64,000 bases of DNA from Acer yangbiense (Eukaryota; Streptophyta; Magnoliopsida; Sapindales; Sapindaceae), in NCBI GenBank assembly GCA_008009225.1, contig CM017764.1, positions 21,771,722 to 21,835,721 of the forward strand, given 5' to 3'. Shown here in pieces: positions 33,149-44,338 of this stretch (the stretch's first letter is position 1; each line of letters opens with the position of its first letter). A model generated the notes under the pieces. The model was not told the origin of the DNA and searched no databases. It saw nothing but the letters and a program-made list of their open reading frames with translations. The translations under genes and the position numbers were made by a program.

Positions 33149-34879
33149 CAATTCAACATAGAACATGTGATCAATACATTCCATAGAAAACTAGATTTAA
33201 TCATGTGAGAACACAAGTCAAAATGTCTAGATACAAAACTCGAATTAAAACCTAGCGCATGTGAAAACACCTAACACATATTGGTCCTAGTTTCATTCAC
33301 AAATCTAACACCTTAATAAACCATATACATGAAGCACATATTCAAGATATTAGAAACATACACAAAAATGTTAGAATCACAAAATATGTTCAATGGATAA
33401 TCTAGCTAACATTTAGAGCAAGGATATAATGAATAATCAATTAAAAGCCTAATAGGCTCTAAATACAAAATCAAATGTACTAATCCTAGATTTGTTCAAT
33501 CAAAGGATCAAAGTACATGCCAAGGTTATTAATCATAAAATGAATCAATCAATCCACAAATAACCCTAGATATCAAACTAATCACAATACAACTCTCAAA
33601 CATGTGAAAAACTAGAATCAAGAAAAACTAGTTCACATTTGTCTCTAATTAGACTTGATTAAGTTTGATTATGAAGCTATCTTTCTCAATAGCATTCATA
33701 ATACATAGACATACATATAGAAGAAGAAAACTCAAGGTAATCAAAGGTTTAAAAAGAAGAAAACACGAAGAGAAGTCAAATACCTATGATTCACGAGCTG
33801 GTTCAGTTTTGAAGGTAAAACCACCACAAAACTCGATCAAACAGCTACAAACTCACTTGGAAAAGGTAGAGAACTTGATTACGAAGCTTCTCCAACTTGA
33901 ATCACTCAATTCGGAGTCTAAATGAGAAATTTATGGTGTTTGAAAGGTGAGAAAGTTTGTAGAGAAAATTCTGCACATTGGTTTTCTAATTTTTCTTCTT
34001 AAAAAAATGAAATGGGAAGGAAAAGAGAAACTCAAAATAGATGAAAGAGAGGGAAAGAGGTGACGAATCAAGAGGTGACATGTCACCACTTCGTGAGAGG
34101 CGCGTGAGCCTCACGGGGCAAAGAGGGGTGCTGGCCCGTGAGGCTCACGTGCCTCTCACAGCCACACCCAAGCTTGGCTTTTGGCTAATGCTTACTTCCC
34201 TTGCGCTCCTTTCACGTTCTTCGGCCGTATTCTGGCCTCCGAACTCTAAATTTGAATCCGTTTTCAGATTACAAACTGTGACTCCCTCATGCACAAGGAA
34301 AACTATGAAACTTTGACAAAAAGTTGAGAATTCGACTCAAAATACAACGACGAAGACAACACAACGAATGAGAACGTAAAGTAACGTAGCTTCCTAGTTT
34401 GGACTCGAAACCTAATGAATGAGTAACCAAAATGAATAGGACTCAATAAGGAATCATATGAGATCATGTTCAAGTCCAAAAACAATAAAACGAAAACAAA
34501 TAAACACAAAGTCACACAAGTATGCCATTTCCTAGAGATAGTCCTAGAACATGTAATTTCACAATGCTTATTAAATTAAATCTAATGCATGTGCATACTT
34601 TGTCAAGTGTGTGAATGTGTTATACCAATGGTGTACAACTATGCAGGGACACAAATGAATGCCATGTGTATGTGTGTCTATGCCTTGTAAAAGGAATGAG
34701 GTCAATTATACCTTTGTTAAGCAATGTAGCTTATTCCCCTTTTAAGACACCATCTTGTATGAAACGTAGCCGAGTCTTTCTTTGAAGCTTTGAATCATCA
34801 TTTCTAAGACCACTAATCAATACAAGAAAATCATTGTTTTGATATGGAATATATGCCAATACAAACCAAAATCCTAACA
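33149..34879 (-). repeat. LTR C fragment, reversed
   Basis: Its right end, ATCCTAACA at 34879, is the start of a C LTR (minus TGTTAGGATTTTGGTTTGTATTGGC). It covers about the first 1.73 kb of the LTR and stops where the Sirevirus LTR fragment abuts. Contains the long inverted repeat 34093-34159. Confidence 0.82.
34093..34159 (-). repeat. 25-bp inverted repeat in LTR C
   Basis: GTGAGAGGCGCGTGAGCCTC... and its reverse complement pair over 25 bases with one mismatch, loop 17 bases. Weaker versions lie at 37783-37858 and 46985-47120 in other C LTRs. Confidence 0.75.
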
Positions 34880-35473
34880 TTGAAATCTATTCTCTTAAAA
34901 GTAAAAATACCGGATGATAATCGGTTTGACCTTTCATGGCAAAGTTTAAGATGAATAGATGTTGATATGGTTTGCAATGTTGATTATCAAATTACTTCTT
35001 TTCATATGCTTGAAGCAAAATCCGCACACACACACTTTTGTTTATAAGTGTTTTGATATTCTTGCAATTTTAGAAGAATTATGAGAGAGATTGAAAATCT
35101 TGAAGCATCTCTTATAGCTTGTGGAGCTTATTCGGTTTGATTCCTTAAAAAAAAAAATGCTTGAATGTGTGATTGTGTGGATATCATTGAGAACAATATT
35201 CTATTTTGATCTTAGGTAGAGCACTTATCAAGGGGGAGCATAGTATGCTAGACTTTGTTCTCTTTTATAATATGTTCACATGTTTCAAGTTGATATTTGT
35301 TGGCATATTCTTTGGTTGATATGATGAATCTTTTAGATGATATTTCATATGTCTTGATTTGCATGATGATTCTTTGTATTATGATATGCCTTTGTATTTT
35401 TGTTGACTAACTTGCTTTGATTGTTTTTCCACTCACGTTTATTTTTGTGTTTAGTGATTCTCTACACTAAGTC
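34880..35473 (+). other. Noncoding stretch upstream of the env-like ORF
   Basis: No ORF with recognisable motifs. Contains CAAGGGGGAGCATAG (35218-35232), like a secondary polypurine tract of Sireviruses. No PBS or 5' LTR was found next to it. Confidence 0.45.
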
Positions 35474-36637
35474 ATGGGGAGAAACAAGCAAACCGGGATT
35501 AGCAATCCTCCTAAACCCATAGACAAATCCAAACCCACTTCATCTACCTCTAAGAAGTCCAAATCTAATAGGTTGAATCCTTTGGGTATTATGGGGACTA
35601 AAAAGCTTATGCAAGAAAAAGGTATTGATTTGGATTTATGTAGTGGATCCTATGTCCATCGGATTATAGTTGAAAGAGATTGGAGTACTTGGATTAATAT
35701 GCTTGAAATGGTCAATGATAGCTTGCTTAGAGAATTCTACCATGAGTACAAGCACATTACTACTAATGAAGATGCTTTGATGGATGTGAGAGGTATTGTC
35801 TTTAGAGTTAACTCGGAGAACATCAATAAGTTCCTTGGGTTACCCAATGATATTGAGTCGAACTATCTTGATGTTGAAAATATTGATGATCTCAATGAGA
35901 TAGGAAGAACTCTATGTGACAGTAGTGATTTTGAGTGGGGAAAACGAGCTTTCATTAATCAAAGTGAGTTGACTAAGGTTAGTGCCTTTTGGCATCTACT
36001 TGTTTGAGCCAATCATTAAGGATCTTCTAATGCTACCAAACTAAACAAGGAGAAGATCAAGATTGTGTTTGCCTTAGTGACTAACAAACCCATAAACCTT
36101 GGTGAAGTTCTTATTGAACATATTAAGATTACGGCTTGTTCAACTCGGTTGGACAAAAAGTTGGCACTTCCGGGGTTTATCTCTCATTTATGTTTAGCTC
36201 TAGGTGTTAAGTCACTTGAGGAAGATGTGCTACTACCTCCCTTAGAGAAGTTTAGTAAGAAACGTATGGCTTCTATGTCATACAAAGACAAGGGTGGGTC
36301 TTGTGATACATTTAGGCTCTTTGGTAAGTCTCAAGATTCAAGCAATGTATCTAGCACAACTTGTCTTACGGAATGGGCTTTACAATTGAAGGAAGAGGTT
36401 GAAAAGTCAAGAAGGAAGATTAAGGAGTCACAAAGGATGACTAAAGAACTCAATGCCAAGGTAGTTCAACATGATGCAAAGAGCAAAGACTTGGAAGGAT
36501 GCATCTCATCAAGCAAGGCAACTACTACAAAGCATTATGTGAGATCGTCGAATCGCACAACATTCCTTTGTGGCACAAGTGGCAAGCTAAATGATCTAGA
36601 GGTATATTTTTTTTTATTTCCTTTTGGCTTCATATAA
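35474..36637 (+). pseudogene. Env-like ORF, putative plant transposon protein (PTP) type
   Basis: One frame with two stops (TGA and TAA near 36005-36018). Ser/Lys-rich N-terminus, then VHRIIVERDWSTWINML, VRGIVFRVNSENINKFLGLP, FWHLLV, KIKIVFALVTNKPINLGEVL and LPGFISHLCLALGV. This pattern fits the plant PTP domain (Pfam Transposase_32), which is found in retroelement ORFs downstream of pol. A coiled-coil-prone tail follows (LKEEVEKSRRKIKESQRMTKE). Function is unknown. The ORF precedes a 3' LTR C by about 420 bp, the usual place of an env-like gene. Stops show it is no longer translated in full. Confidence 0.65.
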
Positions 36638-37060
36638 TGTCAAAAAAAGGAAGAAACATGTGATACTTTAGCTTGCTTAGTCTAAATCTTTATTTTTATG
36701 TTTTATTTGGTATCAGGCTTGAACTTTATGGCATGTAATAATTTTAGTTAAACCTTGTTAGAATATTTCTTTTGTTGGATTAGCATGTATTAAAGTGGAG
36801 CATACATGATCCATTTGAACTTTAAATGCTTTATTTCTTGTCAAAGAATATACATTGCCATATGTGTTGTATCTTGTATATACATCGTGCTTCAAGTTGA
36901 TTTTAGGTGATATCAAGAGAAGATCATGAAGAAGTTCAACACTTGTTGAAAATTAGTCTAAAAATGTGTAACTCACTGTAACTCATTGTGACCAATTTTC
37001 TTTGTAATTGTTTTAGTATATGTATAGAGGTTTTGACATGGAATTGCCAAAGAGGGAGAT
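36638..37060 (+). other. 3' noncoding region and polypurine tract of the C element
   Basis: Ends CCAAAGAGGGAGAT directly before the LTR TGTTAGG at 37061, a typical PPT in + orientation. No ORF. Confidence 0.7.
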
Positions 37061-37990
37061 TGTTAGGTTTTTAGTTTGTGCTGGCATAAATTACATATCA
37101 AAACAACATTTCACTTGTATTGATTAGTTGTCTTAGGTTGATGATGATTCAAGCTTCAAGGAAGAATTGGCAATTTATCATGCAAGATGGAGTCTTCAAA
37201 AAGGAATATGCTTCATTGTTCAACAAAGGTATATTTAGACCTCATTCCTCTTACAAGGCTTAGGACACACACACATTGCATCCATATGTGTCCCTACATC
37301 ATTGTGCTCGATTGGTATAACACATTCACAAACTTATGATTGTATGCACATTCATTAGTTTCAATTTGACAACTTTTGTGAAATTGCATGTTCTAGGACT
37401 ATAACTAGGAAATGGCATATATGTGTGTTCTTGTGTTTGTTTGTTTTTGTTTTCATGTTAACATACTTGAATTTGATCTTATATTATTCCTTATTGAGTT
37501 CCGGTCGTTTCGGTTACTCATTCATTAGTTTTCAAGTTTCGAGTAGGAAGTTACAAAACTTTACGTTATCTTACAATGAATTGTCTTCGTCTTCATGTAT
37601 CGAGTTGAATTCATAACCTTTGGTCAAAGTTTCATAGTAATCCTTGTGCGTGAGGGAGTCACGGTTTGTAATCAAAAGACGAATTTGAATTCGGAGTTCG
37701 GATGCTGGAATACAGCTGAAGAACGCGAGAGGAGCGTGAGGGAGGCAAACAATGGCCAAGGGCCATTTTGGTCACCTTCCCATGAGAGGCGCTTGAGCCT
37801 CACGAAAAGGAAACCCCTCTGCCCCTGTGAGGCTCATGCGTCTCTCACAGGACGTAGAGGTGGCACACCTGAATTGGTCATCCAATTCTTTCCTTCCCTC
37901 TCATTTAAATGTTTCCTTTCCCTCCCATTTCATTCTAAGAAGAAAATTTGAAAAAAGAAAGAGTGCAGAATTTTCTCTCCAACTTTATCC

Positions 37991-38588
37991 ACTTCCAAAC
38001 ACCATAACTTTCTCATTTCTCATCCGATTTGAGTGATTTTAGTTGGAGAATCTTTGTATTGAAGCTCCCTACCTTCCTTAAGTGACTTTGTAGTCATTTG
38101 AACAAGTTTTATAATGGCTCTACACACAAAACCGAAACTGCACGAAATTAGTCAAGGTATTGTTTCATCTTTGAGATTTGATCTTTCAAGCCTTCAATTA
38201 CCTTGAGTTTTCTTCTTCTATATGTATGCGTTACATTGACAAATGCTATTGAGAAGGAGAGCTGTAATTATAAGCTACAAAGATTCTCAACTTCCAAACA
38301 CTATAACTTTCTCATTTCTCATCCGATTTGAGTGATTCAAGTTGGAGAATCTTTGTATTGAAGTTCCCTACCTTATCCAAGTAATTTGCGGCCATTTGAT
38401 TAAGTTTTATGGTGGCTCTACACACAAAACCGAAACTGCACGAAATTAGTCAAGGTATTGTTTCATCTTTGAGTTTTGATCTTTCAAGCCTTCAATTACC
38501 TTGGGTTTTCTTCTTCTATAAGTATGTGTTACATTAACAAATGCTATTGAGAAGGAGAGCTTCAATTATAGGCTAATCTAGTCTAATT
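37991..38588 (+). repeat. 299-bp tandem duplication within LTR C
   Basis: Two units start ACTTCCAAACACCATAAC (37991) and ACTTCCAAACACTATAAC (38290) and run nearly base for base through GCTATTGAGAAGGAGAGCT. The solo C LTR has a single copy (about 47243-47520). Confidence 0.85.
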
Positions 38589-39177
38589 AGACACTTGAAT
38601 GTGAACTAGCTTTCTAGAAATCTAGGTTTTCACATGTTTGTGAGTTGTATTGTGATTAGCTTATTATATAGGGCTAAACTAGGAATTACATTAGGTGTTT
38701 CACATGCTTTAAGTTTTAATTCATGTTTTGTAACTAGACAACATTGATTTATGTTCTCACATGTTGATGTCTAGTTTCCATAGAATGTATTGATCACATG
38801 TTCTATGTTGAGTGCTTGTTTGCATCATTTGCATTCATTGATCACACTTAGAAGTCCTTGTAAAAAACATGAAGTCTTGGCTTGGATAAGTGGTCCGGAT
38901 AGTCAACCAAGGAAGTCTTGGTTAGAACAAGTGGTCCGGATAACCAAGCAAGAAGTTATGTCTAGGATCGGGGAGATCCGGATAGCTATGCACGAGAGGC
39001 TTTCTAGAGGCATGAGTGCCTTGGATAGAAAGTTGGCTATGATATTGGTAGTCCCGGGATATTTATTAGACATTTAGTCCAATAGAGAGTGTTACATGAG
39101 ATGTGTTTTCACTCTTGAGGAATTTCTAATCTTTCAATGGTGTTGAGTAGACATAGACTCCAATAGAGAGTGTTTTC

Positions 39178-41222
39178 TGACGAAAACGTTTTTTGTCGTT
39201 AAAAAGATCGTACGTCAAAAATATTTATAAAACCTATGCAATGTGCTCACAAGTATAAAAACGAGTAAAACGGTAAGCATAGGTGTCGTCCACAAGGATC
39301 GGAGGTAGTGATGACTAGATTATGATTAATAATACTAAGATGCATAAAAGTAAAGTATCAATGGTTTTGTTGAGAAAAGATTAACACTAAGATGCAATTA
39401 TAATTAATGTTAAAACTAGAATGCAACTACAATTAGTAATGTGATGAATGTATGATAATGTGGACTAAGGAGTTGATGGACTCATAAGCAAACAATGGGC
39501 ATGTAAAAACTCATAATTAAGCGGATATGTTCTAATGTAGCCAACCTAGGATGTATAGTTTTGGTTATGTATCCCTTGTAAGAGGTCAACCTAAGATGTA
39601 TAGTGAAGGCCACCTACTTAGGATCATCCCTCCTAAACAACCAACCTAGGATGTATAGTGTTAATTGCTTATTTAGGACTTTTTGCCATGAAGCTTATCT
39701 ATCAATTAAGGGCTTAACCTCTTAATAAAGTAGTCACCCTAGGATGTATAGTGATGACTCTTAATCTCACACAAGAGGTCAACCTAGGATGTATAGGAAA
39801 ACCTCCTATTCGAGATTAGATAAAGATTTGGTTTGTGAAGCCGGATTCCAATTGAAGGATGTATTTTTGTGGAATCCTTTAATTCAAAAGAGCTTGAGAC
39901 AACCAAATAGGATGTATACCTAATTGTCTCCTTAAGTACTTCCTAAATCAATTTGCTAAGAGGATGTATCCAAGACAAATCAACATTCAAAAGCAATGAT
40001 AACAATGAATAAAACATAAATGATAGATTGAATGTAAAATAATATAGTTTAATTACACATGCCCAATATCCATTAAACTAATCACATCAACCCCTTAGTG
40101 GGGGATTTAACTACTCATGTCTATTACAATATAAAAACTAAGAGAAGAGGTTGAGAGAAAACCCATGTAGAGAATCCTTGTCTTAAAGCTTGAATACAAT
40201 CCCTTTAGTGCTTTGTTGAGTAGAAATCAAGAAATTATGCGTGGAAGAGTTAGTTTTGATCTAGGTTAGTGTTTAGTTCTAAAAGGGAGAGATGGAAGAA
40301 GAGGTAAGAAGATCTCGAATGACATCAGAAAATGGGACATTTATATGTATTTTAGAAATTAGGGCACGAGTAGTTAATTACCAAAACATCCCCTGAGCAT
40401 GGAAAATTACCATTATATCCCTCAAAGGGGTACTCTCTGTAATTTGCCAAACGAATCAGGTCTAGTTCATATTGCAGTCCGTTTGTGGAGTGCGGGTGTA
40501 ATGCGGTTTATCATACCCGCACTTTAGAATTTTGGTTCTCAGTTTTTGGTGGATTGTGCAGGTTGAGTGCGGGTTGTAGACCCGCACTGTTCTCTGGATC
40601 TTTTTCATGGCTACTTTAAGGTGAAGAAAAATGATCTAAAAGTTTATTGCTGAACTGGATTGACACACGTGAAACCGAAAGAAGAAGTTTACTATGACGT
40701 GATTTGTTCACGGCACCGTGAGGTGGCTTCCGGTGAGAAACAAAATGGCTGGCGACAACAATCTCGAGCGGCCGCTGCATGGAGGTTGGCGAAAGGTTGA
40801 AGATGAACTCTGGTTTTGTGAGAGGTTGAAGATGAAGATTCAATTTGGGGTGCATTCAGAAAGCCAATTGGGTGTAGCTAGGCTTTAGGTGTGGTGAGCT
40901 CACCACTCCAGAATTTTCCACCTTTTGGGCCTTTTAACTTTTATTGGATTTGTCTTGGACCATTGTCAATGGGCCACGTAGATTGGTGCCCAACATTTGC
41001 GAAACGCTCCCCTAATCTCATGAAAAATCACATAATCTTTAATCTCTCCTCCACTTTTACACCTTTTACCCCTGATTTCAGCAAAATTACTCCAATGCCC
41101 CTAAGCTTTAAGAAATACTTGAAACACTTATTTTAACATAATAAATACCCGGATTTACCCAAGAAACAAGCACAAAAAGTAGGAAATGAAGGCCGAAATA
41201 TATAACATTTTTTGCACGATCA
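39178..41222 (-). repeat. Solo LTR D (Ty3/gypsy type)
   Basis: TGACGAAAACG...TTTGCACGATCA, 2045 bp, TSD TTTTC (39173-39177 and 41223-41227). Ends resemble the B LTR (TGACGCGCCC...GCGCGATCA), so it is probably of Athila type and read on the minus strand. Eight GGATGTAT repeats lie at 39541-39972. Hairpins AGTGCGGGT-n-ACCCGCACT lie at about 40489-40588, upstream of TATAAAT on the minus strand (40339-40345). No protein-coding sequence recognised. Confidence 0.88.
39541..39972. repeat. Interspersed CCTAGGATGTATAG repeats in LTR D
   Basis: About eight copies of AACCTAGGATGTATAG or shorter forms, spaced 40-90 bases apart. Confidence 0.7.
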
Positions 41223-42509
41223 TTTTCACACTTTTAAGGAATTTCTAATCTACCAATAGGGTTGGGTAGACATAGAGTCACTACAAGAAAATAATACAAT
41301 TATTGATAGTTAAAAACTGTCAAGAAAGGTTTTCTTGACAGTTTTTCTAACTATCAAGGATGCCCGACCCCATCATTCGGCCGCCGTCGGCCATCGCAGC
41401 CGGCCAACCCCACTGTCCGGCCCCACCTATGATAATAACGAAGATTAATTGTCATTATGAGGAATTGAACTTGCAACCTCAAAGTCAAAGTGGTAAGCCT
41501 TTACTGCCTAACTACAAGATTGGATGTGTTAACAATTGCACAATATTTATATATATATAACCTATATTAGTTGTTAGAAATTTAAAAAAAAAAAAATTTA
41601 ATAAATTTAAATTCACTCAACTAATCAAAATTCTAATTTCTACTACAAACATACATTTAAAAAAAAAAAAAAAAATTGGTGGGTTTATTTTTCATTTCAT
41701 TTTTTGTGTGGTTTTGTGTTCTGCTAGAGATATTTTTGTGCAAACTTTTTCCTTAAAACTGTATCTTTTGGTAAGGAAATAATTTTTTTTCTTCCATGTT
41801 AGGTTCTTCAATTTTTTGATACGAATCCAACGGTAAAAAGAACGTAAAATTCTAAGCGGTATTTTGAAAATTATGATCAATTATTCAGTCAAAGGTCAGA
41901 AGCGATTGGATATATTTTTGTGCAAACGTTTTCCTTAAAACTGTATCTTTTGGCAAGGAAATAAATTTATTTGTCCATACTGGGTTCTTCAATTTTTCGA
42001 TACGAATCCAACGGTATAAAGTTATGATCAATTATTCAGTCAAAGGTCAGAAGAGACGCGAATCCGCAAGTGAGATGTTTTCATCGCTCATTTTCACACT
42101 TTTCCAAATCGATTTTTGGAATATTTTCTGAATGAAAAGTGTTTTTTTGCATGTCTACTTTCTTATGTCAAAATTTGAGAAAATAACATTGAGTTTTTTT
42201 AGAGATTCGCACTTGAATGTGGGCATAGGTCAGATTTGAATTTCAGCAAAATTTTGCTTTTGAATCCATATCAGTTTTCCCAAAAACCGTTGTCTTTTCA
42301 AACCGCAATATTTAAGACATCGGTTTTAATGGAAACCGATTTCTTATTGGAAAAAAAGCCATATCGATTTTCCCAAAAACCGTTGTCGTTTTAAACCACA
42401 ATATTTAAGAAATCGGTTTTTATAAAAACTGATTTCTAAAATTTTTTTAAATCGGTTATCTAAAAACCAATGTAAACAACCAATATCTTTTAACATTTTT
42501 GTAATAGTG

Positions 42510-42725
42510 ACATATGGATTTAAATATATAATATATATTATTTAATATATTAATATATTTATTATATTATATATATATATCTATATATATATTATATAAT
42601 ATAATATAATATATTATATAATATAATATATAATAATAATATATCTAAGATATATATATATAGTACATATATATATAATATATATTTATATATCATTAAT
42701 ATAATATATAATAATAATATATTAT
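42510..42725. repeat. AT-rich microsatellite
   Basis: Runs of ATATATA and TAATATA units over about 215 bases inside the CACTA element. Confidence 0.8.
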
Positions 42726-42729
42726 TTTT

Positions 42730-42945
42730 GGAAATGAGGGTATTTTTGGAATGGAGTTGGGGCATATAAGGGTATTTATGGAATATAAATTTTAGTTTGG
42801 AATGGAATAGGCATTCCATTGGTTTTTGGATGGAATGCCCATTCCCCATTCCAATGGAATCATCATTCCATTGCATTTTAACAAACCAAACAAATAGAAT
42901 GGCTTTCTTTCCATTCCATTTCATCCAACCGAACATGGCCTATAG
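42730..42945. repeat. GGAATGGAAT-rich inverted repeat, possible MITE
   Basis: TTTGGAATGGAATAGGCATTCC and GGAATGCCCATTCCCCATTCC segments, then CCATTCCATTTCATCC and CGAACATGGCC. Repeated GGAATG/CATTCC pairs make hairpins. Boundaries and TSD are not clear. Confidence 0.35.
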
Positions 42946-43999
42946 GAGACTCGTGACATCAATTGTAATAAACATGATTTGGAATACAATTCTCACTACA
43001 GGGGAGATATTTCTCAATATGCATCTTGCAATTTAATGAATAAATATAAGACTCAGATTACTAATTTATATGGGTAATTGAATTATTAACATGTCTCTTA
43101 GTATTAAACAAGAGGGTGCAAAATAAATAAACAATTTTTTTAAAATTATTTTTTTGAATTTTTTAAAAGTAAATGATTTAAAAGTAAATTTATTAAATTT
43201 AAAATTGTACTTATCCAATATCAGTTTACCCAAAAACCGATATCTAACTGTAAAATAAATCCATATCGGGATTTTGTTTGGTGTTGAAAATATGAAGTAA
43301 AAGTTTAAAAAAAATTATTAAAGATAAATAAAAAATTTGAAAAAACTGTCAAGAACTGCAAGAAAAATTTGAAAAAAAAAATTTTTTTAGGACTGTCAAG
43401 AAAAAACTATCAAGAAAGACAGTTTTTCTTGTAGTGAGTCCAATAGGGAGTTGATCATGAGTTGGTCACTTTTGAGGAATTTCAAATCTATCATCCAATA
43501 TATATAGTAGCCAATGGTTGTAGTTTCAACCTGTAGATGTTTCCTCTTCGAGGGTTTTACTACGTTAAAAATTTCTTATGTTAATTCTTCATATCTCTAC
43601 CTTTTATATTTATATATGTGTATGGTTTAATCTTGTTTCATAATCTTCATTTCAAGATGTATTTGTAAACATGATTTTGTAAAGTGTGGGATGCAAGTAC
43701 ATCATTTGATCAAAGTTGTAAATATTATTCTTTTGTATATTGACTTATTTGTATGTAATCATATCTTGATTAAGTACTTGCACATATTGAACATAATAGT
43801 GAATACAAGTGTTCTTTGGTTTTCGTTTTATTATATTTCTTTCACTTGCAACTTGTGGACTTAATAGAGAATGATTTATTGAAAAAGCTTTTCTATTATC
43901 TACATATATTTTATTGTTTAAGTGTTGTGATTCAAGCTATCTAGAGGGACAAACTCTGGTTTGTGTCGAGGCATTAAAAAAGGTATAAAAACCTATTCA

Positions 44000-44030
<31 letters not shown>

Positions 44031-44073
44031 TCTAGGTATGCTTAGGGCAATTTAACCGCGTTTGTATATTTCA

Positions 44074-44338
44074 CAAGTCAAAGTTCAAGGAATGGAGCCC
44101 ATTTGGTTGGTCCTATTGTAGGTCCAGACTAGCGTAAGGAAGCATGGACACCAACGCATAATGGCTCAGAAGAAATGCAAGTGTCAGTGCGCAGGTACTA
44201 CACAGGTGACCTTACCCACGCACTTCCAAAACCTTGCCGGTCCATTCCAATGCATCAACCGTGCAACTGAGAGTCAAGAAATTGCAAAAGTTCCCAGATA
44301 ATGGGTACTGCGTGAGTCCCAACCAACGTAATGGACCC
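44074..44338. other. Edge of unidentified element F, left of B
   Basis: No ORF. GC-richer than its surroundings with motifs such as CAACGCATAATGG, CAGTGCGCAGG and GGGTACTGCGTGAG. It resumes at 63641 after element B (TSD GACCC). Confidence 0.45.

Larger units (their letters stand above)
41279..43436. mobile_element. Non-autonomous CACTA (En/Spm-type) transposon
   Basis: Termini CACTACAAGAAAA and TTTTCTTGTAGTG, 3-bp TSD AGT (41276-41278 and 43437-43439), 2158 bp. Subterminal repeats: AACTGTCAAGAAA and GACAGTTTTTCTT near both ends, and ATATCGGTTTTCCCAAAAACCG-like units at 42270-42480 and 43215-43270. No transposase ORF, so it depends on an autonomous relative. Confidence 0.93.
37061..44073 (+). 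repeat. C element 3' LTR, split by solo LTR D and a CACTA element
   Basis: Starts TGTTAGGTTTTTAGTTTGTGC and ends TTTGTATATTTCA. Without the two insertions it is about 2.8 kb, like the solo C LTR 46322-49088. It contains the GC-rich inverted repeat (37783-37858), a tandem duplication (37991-38588), the minisatellite zone (38865-39005) and a 28-base C tract (44000-44027). Confidence 0.85.

Noticed and set aside
36700..36725. TTGGTATCAGGCTTGAAC as a PBS of the C element
   Set aside because: Matches only the first bases of an initiator-Met site and lies next to no LTR.
41360..41560. ORF near the left end of the CACTA element as transposase remnant
   Set aside because: Only 66 codons with no transposase motif; the stretch is subterminal repeat sequence.
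42592..42936. 114-codon ORF in AT-rich DNA
   Set aside because: Translation of a microsatellite and inverted repeats; low-complexity Ile/Tyr/Leu protein.
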